From Muribaculaceae bacterium (lineage in GTDB: Bacteria; Bacteroidota; Bacteroidia; Bacteroidales; Muribaculaceae): a stretch of DNA of 64,000 nt. The stretch is taken from positions 62,001 to 126,000 of the forward strand of contig JAFLTO010000006.1 in NCBI GenBank assembly GCA_022510425.1, read 5' to 3'. The notes below the pieces were generated by a model that did no database searches, had not been told where the DNA came from, and saw only the letters and a list, made by a program, of their open reading frames with translations. Position numbers and translations under genes: made by a program. The stretch's first letter is position 1, and the number at the start of each line of letters is the position of its first letter. This document shows, one piece after another, positions 26,738-34,249 of this stretch.

Positions 26738-26967
26738 CAGAACTCGATATCTCTCGCATTAGGTAATTCAATCCGTCCTTCCATGTGGTCTTTAACTTGT
26801 TTAACGGCCTCACGCAAATCTCGTTCTATGATCATATCCTCGGAAGTGACCGGTGTTATCTTAAAATTTCCATAACGAGAAGTGAGCAGAACTGATTGCC
26901 CCTCTCTGGCGGCAATCAAGAATTTACCTTGATTACTTCTGAATTCTCTTGCTGTTACAACTTCCAT
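26737..26967 (-). CDS. Phd/YefM-like antitoxin
   Basis: A 76-residue partner for the downstream toxin. Residues 1-45 (EVVTAREFRSNQGKFLIAAREG, VLLTSRYGNFKITPV) match the DNA-binding Phd/YefM half; the charged C-terminal helix would wrap the toxin. A TAACTTTG promoter box and a GTTGCC/GGCAAC palindrome lie directly upstream, as expected for an autoregulated unit. Confidence 0.8.
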   Translation of the reverse strand: MEVVTAREFRSNQGKFLIAAREGQSVLLTSRYGNFKITPVTSEDMIIERDLREAVKQVKDHMEGRIELPNARDIEF

Positions 26968-26983
26968 ATCTTTAAAATTTTTC

Positions 26984-26991
26984 CAAAGTTA
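26984..26991 (-). promoter_or_regulatory. -7 box of the toxin-antitoxin operon
   Basis: The minus strand reads TAACTTTG 16 nt before the antitoxin ATG. Confidence 0.65.
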
Positions 26992-26998
26992 GTATTTT

Positions 26999-27015
26999 GT
27001 TGCCATTTTGGCAAC
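26999..27015. promoter_or_regulatory. Putative antitoxin operator
   Basis: GTTGCC-ATTTT-GGCAAC, a perfect 6-bp dyad, covers the -33 region of the operon promoter. Binding of the antitoxin here would block polymerase. Confidence 0.55.
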
Positions 27016-27085
27016 CAAATGTGGTTTTCGAAATCATAATAAAAGTTAACTCAGTTGTGCAAATGTTGTGCAATTCCGGGAAATA

Positions 27086-27124
27086 AAAATTGCAATTATC
27101 TGGGAATTAGATAATTGCAATTTT
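27086..27124 (-). terminator. Strong terminator of the tRNA array
   Basis: A perfect 16-bp stem (27086-27101 with 27109-27124), loop of 7. On the minus strand it directly follows tRNA-Lys and runs into TTTTTATTT. The A-tract on the other side could make it bidirectional and shield the toxin-antitoxin unit. Confidence 0.9.
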
Positions 27125-27130
27125 GAGGAG

Positions 27131-27203
27131 TGATCCGCCTGGGGCTCGAACCCAGGACCCCAACATTAAAAGTGTTGTGCTCTACCTGCTGAGCTAGCGA
27201 ATC
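27131..27203 (-). tRNA. tRNA-Lys (anticodon TTT)
   Basis: Acceptor GATTCGC/GCGGATC (one G-T), discriminator A, anticodon stem CAACA/TGTTG around CTTTTAA, T arm CTGGG-TTCGAGC-CCCAG. 73 nt, no CCA encoded. Last gene of the Asn-Asn-Lys array. Confidence 0.96.
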
Positions 27204-27246
27204 CCGTAATTTATATGGGAGAAATTTTACTCCCTTGATTTGTTAG

Positions 27247-27320
27247 CGCTTCAGGATGGGCTTGAACCAACGACCCCCTGATTAACAGTCAGGTGCTCTA
27301 ACCAACTGAGCTACTGAAGC
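27247..27320 (-). tRNA. tRNA-Asn (anticodon GTT), copy 2
   Basis: Acceptor GCTTCAG/CTGAAGC, discriminator G, anticodon stem CCTGA/TCAGG around CTGTTAA, T loop TTCAAGC. Identical in sequence to the copy 111 bp away. Confidence 0.96.
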
Positions 27321-27357
27321 AAGTTTTTCCAGTATCGCAAGGTTTGTTCCTTGTTAG

Positions 27358-27431
27358 CGCTTCAGGATGGGCTTGAACCAACGACCCCCTGATTAACAGT
27401 CAGGTGCTCTAACCAACTGAGCTACTGAAGC
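27358..27431 (-). tRNA. tRNA-Asn (anticodon GTT), copy 1
   Basis: Same cloverleaf as the downstream copy: GCTTCAG/CTGAAGC acceptor and GTT anticodon. First gene of the array, about 60 nt after the predicted start site. Confidence 0.96.
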
Positions 27432-27496
27432 AAGTTTTTCTTATTTGAGGTAGCTGTGATGTTTACGGCATCCGGTTGCTTCCCTCAATCGCGGTG

Positions 27497-27528
27497 CAAA
27501 TTTAGGAAGTTTTCTTTTCCTATGCAAA
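27497..27528 (-). promoter_or_regulatory. Promoter of the tRNA-Asn-Asn-Lys array
   Basis: On the minus strand TTTG (27528-27525), 20 nt, then TAAATTTG (27504-27497). Confidence 0.75.
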
Positions 27529-27601
27529 TATTTTGAAATAATTTTTTTGCCAGTGGTGTTTTTGGTGCGACTATTATTAATGCATAGGAGAAAGAATGGA
27601 A

Positions 27602-28705
27602 TTATGGTGCGAATGAATTAAGGGCTGAGATGACAGCTTCCACCTCGTCATCAGTCATTACCGGAGAAATAGGTAAAGATAATTCCTGTTCATGAATCCT
27701 TTCTGTAACCGGGAAAGAAAGGTTATTCCATTCAGGATAACATTTCTGTTTATGAGGAGGAATCGGATAATGAATTATTGTTTCTATCCCCTTATTTTGC
27801 AAATAGTCTTTTAACTTATCTCTATAGGGCGAGAAAACCGGGAAAATATGAAAAACATTATCTTCGCACATCGACACTCCCGGTAAAACTATGTAGCCAT
27901 TGTTTATCCCTTTAAAATATTTCTTTGCAATCTCTCTGCGTCGGGCATTTTCTTCTTCCAATTGAATCAACTTTTTATCGAGAATGGCTGCTTGAATTTC
28001 GTCAATTCTCGAATTGAGTCCTTTTATATTGAATACATATTTCTTTTCCGATCCATAATTTCCAAGCGCTCTTACTACCTCGGCCAGTTGCTTATCGTTG
28101 GTGGTGATGGCGCCGGCATCTCCTAAGGCTCCCAAATTTTTCCCCGGATAAAAACTATGACCCGCCGCATCTCCCAGCGAACCGGTTTTTCTTCCCTTAT
28201 AAAGAGCCCCATGGGCCTGTGCATTGTCTTCAATAAGTTTGAGCCCATATTTCCCGCAAAGCTCACCAATCTTTTCGGTGTATGCATTTTGTCCATAAAG
28301 ATGCACTATCATAATTCCCTTAGTATTCGAATTTATGGACTGCTCTATTAATTTATCATCTATCTGCAGAGTTGCAGGATTAGGCTCAACTAAAACCGGT
28401 TTTAACCCTGCACGAGATATCGCAAGAATGGAAGCTATATAAGTATTGGCAGGGACAATAATCTCGTCCCCCGGTTTCATCTCTCCCATTTCAATATATG
28501 CCATTAGAATAAGAGTCAAGGCATCGAGACCGTTACCACATGCTACCGCATATTTTGTACCGATAAAGTCAGCGTATGACTTTTCAAAATCTTCGGTTGC
28601 TTTCCCTTTAAGATACCACCCCGAATTTAAAATTTCATAAGCTGCATTTGTTATCTCCCGGCCATGCAAGGAATTAATTTTTCCCAAATCTAAAAACTTA
28701 ACCAT
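27602..28705 (-). CDS. DegT/DnrJ/EryC1 sugar aminotransferase (FdtB/QdtB-like)
   Basis: Start set at the ATG at 28705 ([11 protein letters not shown]), 16 nt after the upstream stop; the frame stays open further but would overlap that gene. The 367-residue PLP enzyme shows the DegT pattern: N-terminal [32 protein letters not shown] and the PLP lysine in SFYPGKNLG. With the FdtA/QdtA-like isomerase in the same operon the likely step is transamination at C3 of a dTDP-3-oxo-6-deoxyhexose. Last gene of the four-gene cassette. Confidence 0.85.
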   Translation of the reverse strand: MVKFLDLGKINSLHGREITNAAYEILNSGWYLKGKATEDFEKSYADFIGTKYAVACGNGLDALTLILMAYIEMGEMKPGDEIIVPANTYIASILAISRAGLKPVLVEPNPATLQIDDKLIEQSINSNTKGIMIVHLYGQNAYTEKIGELCGKYGLKLIEDNAQAHGALYKGRKTGSLGDAAGHSFYPGKNLGALGDAGAITTNDKQLAEVVRALGNYGSEKKYVFNIKGLNSRIDEIQAAILDKKLIQLEEENARRREIAKKYFKGINNGYIVLPGVSMCEDNVFHIFPVFSPYRDKLKDYLQNKGIETIIHYPIPPHKQKCYPEWNNLSFPVTERIHEQELSLPISPVMTDDEVEAVISALNSFAP

Positions 28706-28721
28706 TCTTCTTGTTCCTATA

Positions 28722-29687
28722 TTAAAGGTCGATTTCATATGTGTCATAACAGATGGCTCTACCTCCAAAACCTTGCTTCTGATATATCAATGATTCGTTG
28801 AGATATCTGCCACCATCCTCATTGGAAGTGCCTAAATCAAGCCAAGATAATTCTCCCCTATTATCCCGGTTCTCTTGCTCAATCAGGGAATATATTATTA
28901 AATCAACAGCTCCGCTTCTTTTACCCTCCGGACTTGCCGAGATGTATTGGGTATGAACAGCTGTTTCAGAATAATAACATAAAACTCCCGCTAACATTTT
29001 ATTCTCTCTGTTGTCGGAATCAGAAGACGTAGCCACCCACAATTTTATATTTTTGGGGAAAGCTTGGGCAAGTCTTTTGAATTCCTCGATGGAATGAACC
29101 GGCTTGGCATCATAAGTTGACTTCAGATTATCTTCAAGTATTTTCCAGAAACTATCAAATTCAAAACTTTGTGAAAAAATTAAGTTTTCCTTTTGTGCTT
29201 TCTTGACCATCCTCTTACGTAAGGTAGAAAAATTAATCAATGAGTCCAATCGGATCGTCGATGAAATATTCCTGACTATCAATTTTGCATTATGTCGAAA
29301 CAACGCATATAAATCCTCCTGGGAGGGTATCCTGTGATATATATGGGGAACCGGTTTGTAAACCATTTTTTTAATCCCAATGGTTCTCAATTCTTCCATC
29401 AATGCGTCGAATACATCAAGTATACCCTCAGCACTACATTTATCGTTCATGACAAGACCTCCATAAGTAAGTCCCTGATGCGAATAAAGAATTTCTTCCT
29501 TACGGTTGGCCGGCAAAAGAGAATACAATTTCCCTTTCTTATATATCAAATAAGAATTATCATTGAATCTATCATTATGATAATCCATGTAATTCCTATT
29601 GAAAAGGAAAGTCCCATTCTTGGAACTTTCCACAAATTCATTCCAGATTTCCTTATAATCCGGATTATATCTAACGATTTCTATCAT
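28722..29687 (-). CDS. FemAB/GNAT-like acyltransferase in the amino-sugar cassette
   Basis: A 321-residue soluble protein with the double-GNAT outline of FemAB-type proteins: N-terminal [24 protein letters not shown], a middle block [17 protein letters not shown], and a C-terminal [38 protein letters not shown] segment with a GNAT-like acetyl-CoA strand pattern. From its place between isomerase and aminotransferase I infer that it acylates the new amino group, the job done by the hexapeptide enzyme FdtC in known pathways. It overlaps the isomerase gene by 4 nt. Confidence 0.65.
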   Translation of the reverse strand: MIEIVRYNPDYKEIWNEFVESSKNGTFLFNRNYMDYHNDRFNDNSYLIYKKGKLYSLLPANRKEEILYSHQGLTYGGLVMNDKCSAEGILDVFDALMEELRTIGIKKMVYKPVPHIYHRIPSQEDLYALFRHNAKLIVRNISSTIRLDSLINFSTLRKRMVKKAQKENLIFSQSFEFDSFWKILEDNLKSTYDAKPVHSIEEFKRLAQAFPKNIKLWVATSSDSDNRENKMLAGVLCYYSETAVHTQYISASPEGKRSGAVDLIIYSLIEQENRDNRGELSWLDLGTSNEDGGRYLNESLIYQKQGFGGRAICYDTYEIDL

Positions 29688-30109
29688 TGGTTACCCTTGC
29701 AAAACGACTCTCGCCATTTAAGGAAATCGGCATAATTTCTTATATAGTCACTTTCATCGAAAAAATCAGATGCCATCACCAGACAAACAGCCCCTGAAGA
29801 GAAATCATCTTGCGAAGCCCAATATCCAGGAGGAACCAACACTCCTATATATGGATGATTTAAAAAATATGAATTCTTTTTCTCTCCGTCAGTCACATTC
29901 ACATGAAAACTACCGTTGGCAGCCACGATAAACTGATATAATTCCTTATGGGCATGGCCTCCACGGTTTTCTCCACCGGGAACATCATAAATCCAGAAAA
30001 CCCTTTTTATATCAAACGGTATGTCGCGCATCTGCTCCACAACCGAGAGATTGCCTCTGGGATCGTAGTTTCTGCTTAATTCTATGAGACAAGGATGATT
30101 CCTATCCAT
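29684..30109 (-). CDS. dTDP-4-oxo-6-deoxyglucose 3,4-ketoisomerase (FdtA/QdtA, WxcM-like cupin)
   Basis: A 141-residue cupin with the sequence order of FdtA/QdtA: DPRGNLSVVEQMRDIPFDIKRVFWIYDVPGGENRGGHAHKELYQF. The HAH pair at about residues 51-53 matches the two catalytic histidines known in FdtA. It shifts the keto group from C4 to C3 of dTDP-4-oxo-6-deoxyglucose. FdtA (galacto) and QdtA (gluco) outcomes cannot be told apart here. It overlaps both neighbours (1 and 4 nt). No rmlA or rmlB is in the window, so substrate comes from elsewhere. Confidence 0.85.
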   Translation of the reverse strand: MDRNHPCLIELSRNYDPRGNLSVVEQMRDIPFDIKRVFWIYDVPGGENRGGHAHKELYQFIVAANGSFHVNVTDGEKKNSYFLNHPYIGVLVPPGYWASQDDFSSGAVCLVMASDFFDESDYIRNYADFLKWRESFCKGNQ

Positions 30110-30645
30110 TATTTTTCTCCTTTATGTTCCGGGGTGTCATACCATTTGGAATACATCAGATAGTTATGGGCTATCTTTTGATTCATTTCTTTGGCTTTCT
30201 CCGGTTCCACCATCTTCACGAATTTTGCAGGACATCCGGCCCATAGTTCATGTGACCCGATTTTGGTTTTAGCAAGGACAACCGAACCGGCTGCCACTAA
30301 AGCTCCTTCACCCACTTCTGCATCATCCATAATTATGCTGCCCATACCTAAAAGGGCATAGTCTCTCACTTTAGCACCATGAATTATCACATTGTGGCCG
30401 ATGGAAACATCATCTCCAATTTCTATGGTGGATTTCTGGTAAAGGGTATGCAGCACACTCCCGTCTTGTATATTCACACGGTTGCCAATTCTAATCGAAT
30501 TGACATCGCCCCGGAGTACTGTGGAATACCAGATACTGCACTCCTCTCCTATTATTACATCACCTACAATCACAGCATTTTCTGCTACGAAAGTGTCCTT
30601 ACCTATTTCGGGGGTAAAACCCCTCACTGATCTTATAATAGCCAT
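30109..30645 (-). CDS. Gamma carbonic anhydrase-like hexapeptide-repeat protein (YrdA family)
   Basis: A 178-residue left-handed beta-helix protein; hexapeptide repeats run from about residue 12 to 140 (VAENAVIVGDVIIGEECSIW, LRGDVNSIRIG, IQDGSVLH, IGHNVIIHG). Histidines of the gamma-CA zinc site are present (VLH, IGHNVIIHG). Members are often of unknown substrate; it may be a housekeeping protein, or serve as an acetyltransferase for the following sugar genes. It heads the cassette and shares 1 nt with the isomerase gene. Confidence 0.8.
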   Translation of the reverse strand: MAIIRSVRGFTPEIGKDTFVAENAVIVGDVIIGEECSIWYSTVLRGDVNSIRIGNRVNIQDGSVLHTLYQKSTIEIGDDVSIGHNVIIHGAKVRDYALLGMGSIIMDDAEVGEGALVAAGSVVLAKTKIGSHELWAGCPAKFVKMVEPEKAKEMNQKIAHNYLMYSKWYDTPEHKGEK

Positions 30646-30687
30646 TTTGAATCAGATATAAGAAATAATTAAAACTAAACAAGTAAA

Positions 30688-32490
30688 TTACTTATCATAG
30701 GTTATGGGGGAAGTCTTCTCTTCGAGCCATTTTCTTTCCTCTTCATCCAGTAGAGGAGAAAGACGAGCATATACTTGTTTGTGATAATTATTTACCCACT
30801 CTATTTCCTGTTCAGTCATTAGCGAAAGATCAAATAATTTCTTGTCGTAAGGGAACATTGTGAGTGTCTTGAATTGGAAGAACGGTCCGAAATCTGTCGT
30901 CTTCCATTTTTCCACTGCTATTAGATTTTCAGTCCTGATACCGTATTTATCCTCAAGATAAAGCCCGGGTTCGTCGCTTGTCACCATTCCCGGCTCCAAT
31001 CTTGCCGGGTTTTCATTCAGACGTATATTTTGCGGGCCCTCATGACAATTGATAAAGAATCCCACACCGTGACCCGTACCATGATAGTAAGCTTTGCCAT
31101 CTGCCCAAAGGAACTGACGGGCCAATACATCAAGTTGTGCCCCACGTGTTCCCTCAGGGAATTTGGCGCATGCCAGTGCTATATGACCTTTCAAAACCAA
31201 TGTGAAGTCTCGTTTCTGATCGTCGGTAGGTGTACCTAAAGAGATCGTTCTGGTTATATCAGTCGTACCGAAAGTGTACTGACCCCCACTGTCCACCAGC
31301 AGCAAACCATCACCTTCAATCGTGAAGTCAGTTTCTTCGGTTGCTTCATAATGCACGATCGCACCATGAGCGTTCCACCCGATGATTGGGTGGAAACTTT
31401 CATCCACACATGAAGGATCGGCAAGACGCAAAGCCCTCAAATAGTCGCCTAAACCCACTTCCGTAAGTTTGCCGCTCGGAGCGTTTTCTTCCACATATTT
31501 GAAAAATTTAACCAGTGCCACGCCATCTTTATCCATAGCGATATCGATATTCTGAAGCATGGTCGGATTCTTTATACTCTTCAAACGAGCTACTCCGGCA
31601 CCTCCAAACACCGGAGTACATCCTATTTTATCATACACACCCCGCGCAGTCTTTTCGGGATCTATAAGAAGACGATTCACCTTAGGAAGAGTAGCAACAA
31701 AATCAAGCACCTCATCATAAGGTCTCACCTCTATATGATACTTGTCAAGATGTGTCTTTACTTCATCTGTCAGTTTCTCCTTATCAACAAACAATATTCT
31801 CCCGGCATCGTCGACATATAAATAAGACACGAAAATCGGAGAATACGCTATATCATTTGCCGTTCTCACATTTGTAGCCCACGCGATGTCATCAAGTGCA
31901 GAAATAAGTATTGAATTTGCCAATTCAGCTTTCACTTCCGTCATCACGTCATCCATTTTGGAATCCACATCTTGACCCACTATTTTCTCATCATGCACAA
32001 AAAGTTTGTTCATAGGACGTGAAGGCCTGTCGGCATAGATATAGTCGAAAAGCGGGAAATTTGAATTGAACTTTATGCCATTGTCATTGCATTCTTGTTC
32101 AATCCTTTGAGCATAGGCCACAGAAAAAGTCATACCGTCAATACCTACAGTCTGCCCTTCCTCCATATGTTCCACAAGCCAGTCTATGAGGTCAACGGCT
32201 TCCGGGCCGTCCTCTTTCATCATTGAGAAGCCGGTGCCTTTAAGTTGCTCCTCAGCTTGAATAAAATATCTCGAGTCGGTCCAGCAGAGAGCATCTTTTT
32301 GAGTCACCACTGCTGTACCATTCGTGCCGTTCTCGCTTGCAAAACCTGTGAGCCATTCTCTGCCTCTCCAATGCAATGGAGGCAACTCGCTTTGATGAGG
32401 GTCTGTTCCGGAGATAACCACAGCATCAATTCCATGTTCTTTCATTGTCTGCCTTAGGAGGGCAAGATATTTCGCGTTTATTTTTTCCAT
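30688..32490 (-). CDS. pepP: Xaa-Pro aminopeptidase (aminopeptidase P, M24B)
   Basis: A 600-residue M24 metallopeptidase of the long three-domain type. Two creatinase-like N-terminal domains (about 1-130 and 145-300) precede the pita-bread catalytic domain. Metal ligands lie in VDSGGQYTFGTTDITRT (two Asp), YHGTGHGVGFFINCHEGP (His), TSDEPGLY (Glu) and RTENLIAVE (Glu). It removes N-terminal residues before proline in the cytoplasm. A TAACTTTA box sits at 32509-32516 on the minus strand. Confidence 0.92.
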   Translation of the reverse strand: MEKINAKYLALLRQTMKEHGIDAVVISGTDPHQSELPPLHWRGREWLTGFASENGTNGTAVVTQKDALCWTDSRYFIQAEEQLKGTGFSMMKEDGPEAVDLIDWLVEHMEEGQTVGIDGMTFSVAYAQRIEQECNDNGIKFNSNFPLFDYIYADRPSRPMNKLFVHDEKIVGQDVDSKMDDVMTEVKAELANSILISALDDIAWATNVRTANDIAYSPIFVSYLYVDDAGRILFVDKEKLTDEVKTHLDKYHIEVRPYDEVLDFVATLPKVNRLLIDPEKTARGVYDKIGCTPVFGGAGVARLKSIKNPTMLQNIDIAMDKDGVALVKFFKYVEENAPSGKLTEVGLGDYLRALRLADPSCVDESFHPIIGWNAHGAIVHYEATEETDFTIEGDGLLLVDSGGQYTFGTTDITRTISLGTPTDDQKRDFTLVLKGHIALACAKFPEGTRGAQLDVLARQFLWADGKAYYHGTGHGVGFFINCHEGPQNIRLNENPARLEPGMVTSDEPGLYLEDKYGIRTENLIAVEKWKTTDFGPFFQFKTLTMFPYDKKLFDLSLMTEQEIEWVNNYHKQVYARLSPLLDEEERKWLEEKTSPITYDK

Positions 32491-32822
32491 TTTTCCGTTT
32501 ATTTTTTGTAAAGTTAATAAATAATTTGATTACTCTCATTAATAATGATAAGTGTCGGAATTAATCAATAAATTTCTTAAACTTTATTCTTCAGCTTTTC
32601 CTTTAAAAAATTAGAAATGGAGCTAAAACTGATCAATGACTATTTATAAAAAATTATTGAGAGAATGTTAACGAAACACAAAACTGAATTTGCGAATTAA
32701 ACGAACTCGAATCTTAAAAGTCTTATAGATGTGTTCAACAGCAGCGGACACGAAGTTCTGCAGACAAACCTAACGTGATACATAGAAATAGAATAATAAC
32801 AACTAAAATCATAAGAAAGAAA
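32491..32822. other. 332-nt divergent intergenic region
   Basis: AT-rich spacer between pepP (minus) and the Lys-rich protein gene (plus). Besides a weak minus-strand TAACTTTA box (32509-32516) I see no clear promoter, hairpin or gene. The last 120 nt are slightly GC-richer and could be a leader for the plus-strand gene. Confidence 0.6.
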
Positions 32823-33401
32823 ATGAAAAAAGTATTTGTAAGCATGATGTTGGCGGGAGCTCTTCTCTTTGGTGGAACAGCATACGCACAAACTCAAAAC
32901 GACGGCACAACCGGTGCTTCGGTTCAGAAAGAAAATGTAGAAAAAGGCAAGAAAGGCGATAAGAAGGGTAATAAAAAAGGGAACAAGAAAGGTGAAAAAG
33001 GAATGAAAGGTAACAAGACACCCAAATTCAATCCTTTTGATGGAGTTCAACTTACCGATGACCAACAGCAACGTCTTCAGGTTCTTCAACAAGGATTAGG
33101 TCCTGTGCAGCTGACTAAGGAGCAAATGGAAAAAATACCTCAGAATCCTAATCTAACACCTGAGCAGAAAAAACAACTCAAACAAGAAAGAAAAGCTAAG
33201 AAACTTGAGTCCAAGAAAAAATATCTGAATGGTGTAAAAGAAATTCTCACACCTGAACAATATGTGATATTCCTTGAAAATGTTTATCTATATTCCCCGC
33301 AAGATAAAGGCAAAGGTGTGAAACAAGGTTTTGCTCCTAATGGACGAAAGGGTGAAAAATCAGGCAAAATGAAAAAACAGCAAAATTCAGCCGCTCAATA
33401 A
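32823..33401 (+). CDS. Lys-rich exported protein (DUF4890-like)
   Basis: Start placed at 32823 (MKKVFVSMMLAGALLFGGTAYA), which gives a clean signal peptide; earlier in-frame codons would hide it. The 192-residue product has, after the signal, a low-complexity tract of Lys and Gly (KGKKGDKKGNKKG-type repeats, about 40-65), then helical segments with LTDDQQQRLQVL, LTKEQMEKIP and LTPEQKKQLKQE, similar to Spy/CpxP-type LTxxQ motifs and to DUF4890 of Bacteroidales. It is very basic and probably periplasmic. Function unknown. Confidence 0.7.
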   Translation: MKKVFVSMMLAGALLFGGTAYAQTQNDGTTGASVQKENVEKGKKGDKKGNKKGNKKGEKGMKGNKTPKFNPFDGVQLTDDQQQRLQVLQQGLGPVQLTKEQMEKIPQNPNLTPEQKKQLKQERKAKKLESKKKYLNGVKEILTPEQYVIFLENVYLYSPQDKGKGVKQGFAPNGRKGEKSGKMKKQQNSAAQ

Positions 33402-33422
33402 AAATTAAAATTTTTAATCTTA

Positions 33423-33460
33423 TTAAGGCATTCTTTTAATCAAGGATGCCTTAATTTTTT
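33423..33460 (+). terminator. Terminator after the Lys-rich gene
   Basis: TTAAGGCATTC (33423-33433) pairs with GGATGCCTTAA (33444-33454), 11 bp with one G-T, then TTTTTT. Confidence 0.85.
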
Positions 33461-33493
33461 AAACAAGTTATACTCTCCGTATGTTTATTGTTT

Positions 33494-34249
33494 ATGATTA
33501 AGCATGAATGTCTTGTTGATTTTGAGCCCATTTCTTTAGAAGAAATGGAGAATGTGAAATTGATGAACCGCATCGATACGAAATATGTCACCCATATTTC
33601 AAAGATAGAAGCCCTCCTTGACATGGCAAAATCAGTATATCGGATTCAGGAAATTGATGGACAACGAAATATGCCGTATTATACGTGCTACTATGACACA
33701 GAAGAGGTGGATATGTTTTATCAACATCAGAGGGGGAAAAAGACCCGGCAGAAAATTCGACGTCGTCTTTATGAAGGAAGTGAAACTCCTCAGTTTTTAG
33801 AAATAAAATCAAAAAACAACAAAGGACGTACCCGAAAAAAAAGAGTATCAATGGATCAAGGAGAGGATTTGAATATTTATTCCGATTTCCTTGAAAAACA
33901 TACGGTTTATCCACAAGATAATTTAACCCCTAAAATAGAAAATCATTTTTTCAGGATAACTCTTGTAAATAAAAATATGACGGAGAGAGTCACTATTGAT
34001 ACTGCTTTGGAATTTCATAATTTTTCTACCGATAAGAAGATAAGTCTACCTGAACTCGGTATCATTGAATGGAAAAGAGACGGTAATGACACCCGTTCCG
34101 ATTTAAAAGGGTTGCTCCACCGGCTTCGCATCCATGAAGGAGGTTTCAGTAAATATTGTATCGGAATGGCCCTAACCAATCCGGATTTAAAACAAAACCG
34201 TCTGAAACAAAGATTGAGACAAATAAATAAGGTCTCCTCTATTCATTGA
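33494..34249 (+). CDS. VTC-domain polyphosphate polymerase-like protein
   Basis: ATG at 33494 (MIKHECLVDF) gives 251 residues; a TTG 6 nt earlier is less likely. The chain fits the VTC tunnel fold: MNRIDTKYVT, YYTCYYDTEEVDMFYQHQ, RQKIRRRLYEG, LEIKSKNNKGRTRKKRV, IEWKRDG and FSKYCIGMAL provide the rows of basic and acidic residues that bind ATP, metal and phosphate. Eukaryotic Vtc4 makes polyphosphate; bacterial homologues are usually beside CotH and DUF4956 genes, which are missing here. The 3' end overlaps the convergent glycosidase gene by 11 bp. Confidence 0.8.
   Translation: MIKHECLVDFEPISLEEMENVKLMNRIDTKYVTHISKIEALLDMAKSVYRIQEIDGQRNMPYYTCYYDTEEVDMFYQHQRGKKTRQKIRRRLYEGSETPQFLEIKSKNNKGRTRKKRVSMDQGEDLNIYSDFLEKHTVYPQDNLTPKIENHFFRITLVNKNMTERVTIDTALEFHNFSTDKKISLPELGIIEWKRDGNDTRSDLKGLLHRLRIHEGGFSKYCIGMALTNPDLKQNRLKQRLRQINKVSSIH

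Larger units (their letters stand above)
27241..27440. repeat. Tandem duplication carrying tRNA-Asn (period 111 bp)
   Basis: The segment TGTTAGCG...CAAGTTTTTC at 27241-27329 recurs at 27352-27440 without visible change, tRNA included. The joining 22 nt (near 27330-27351) are unique. This indicates recent duplication or homogenisation. Confidence 0.9.

Noticed and set aside
27241-27440. CRISPR-like direct repeats
   Set aside because: There are only two copies and each contains a complete tRNA-Asn.
25951-27601. Genomic island with integrase and att sites
   Set aside because: No integrase, transposase or direct repeat of a tRNA 3' end was found; only a toxin-antitoxin pair and tRNAs.
28706-28768. 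N-terminal extension of the DegT aminotransferase
   Set aside because: It would overlap the upstream coding end by 47 nt and adds residues atypical for the family; ATG 28705 gives the normal beginning.
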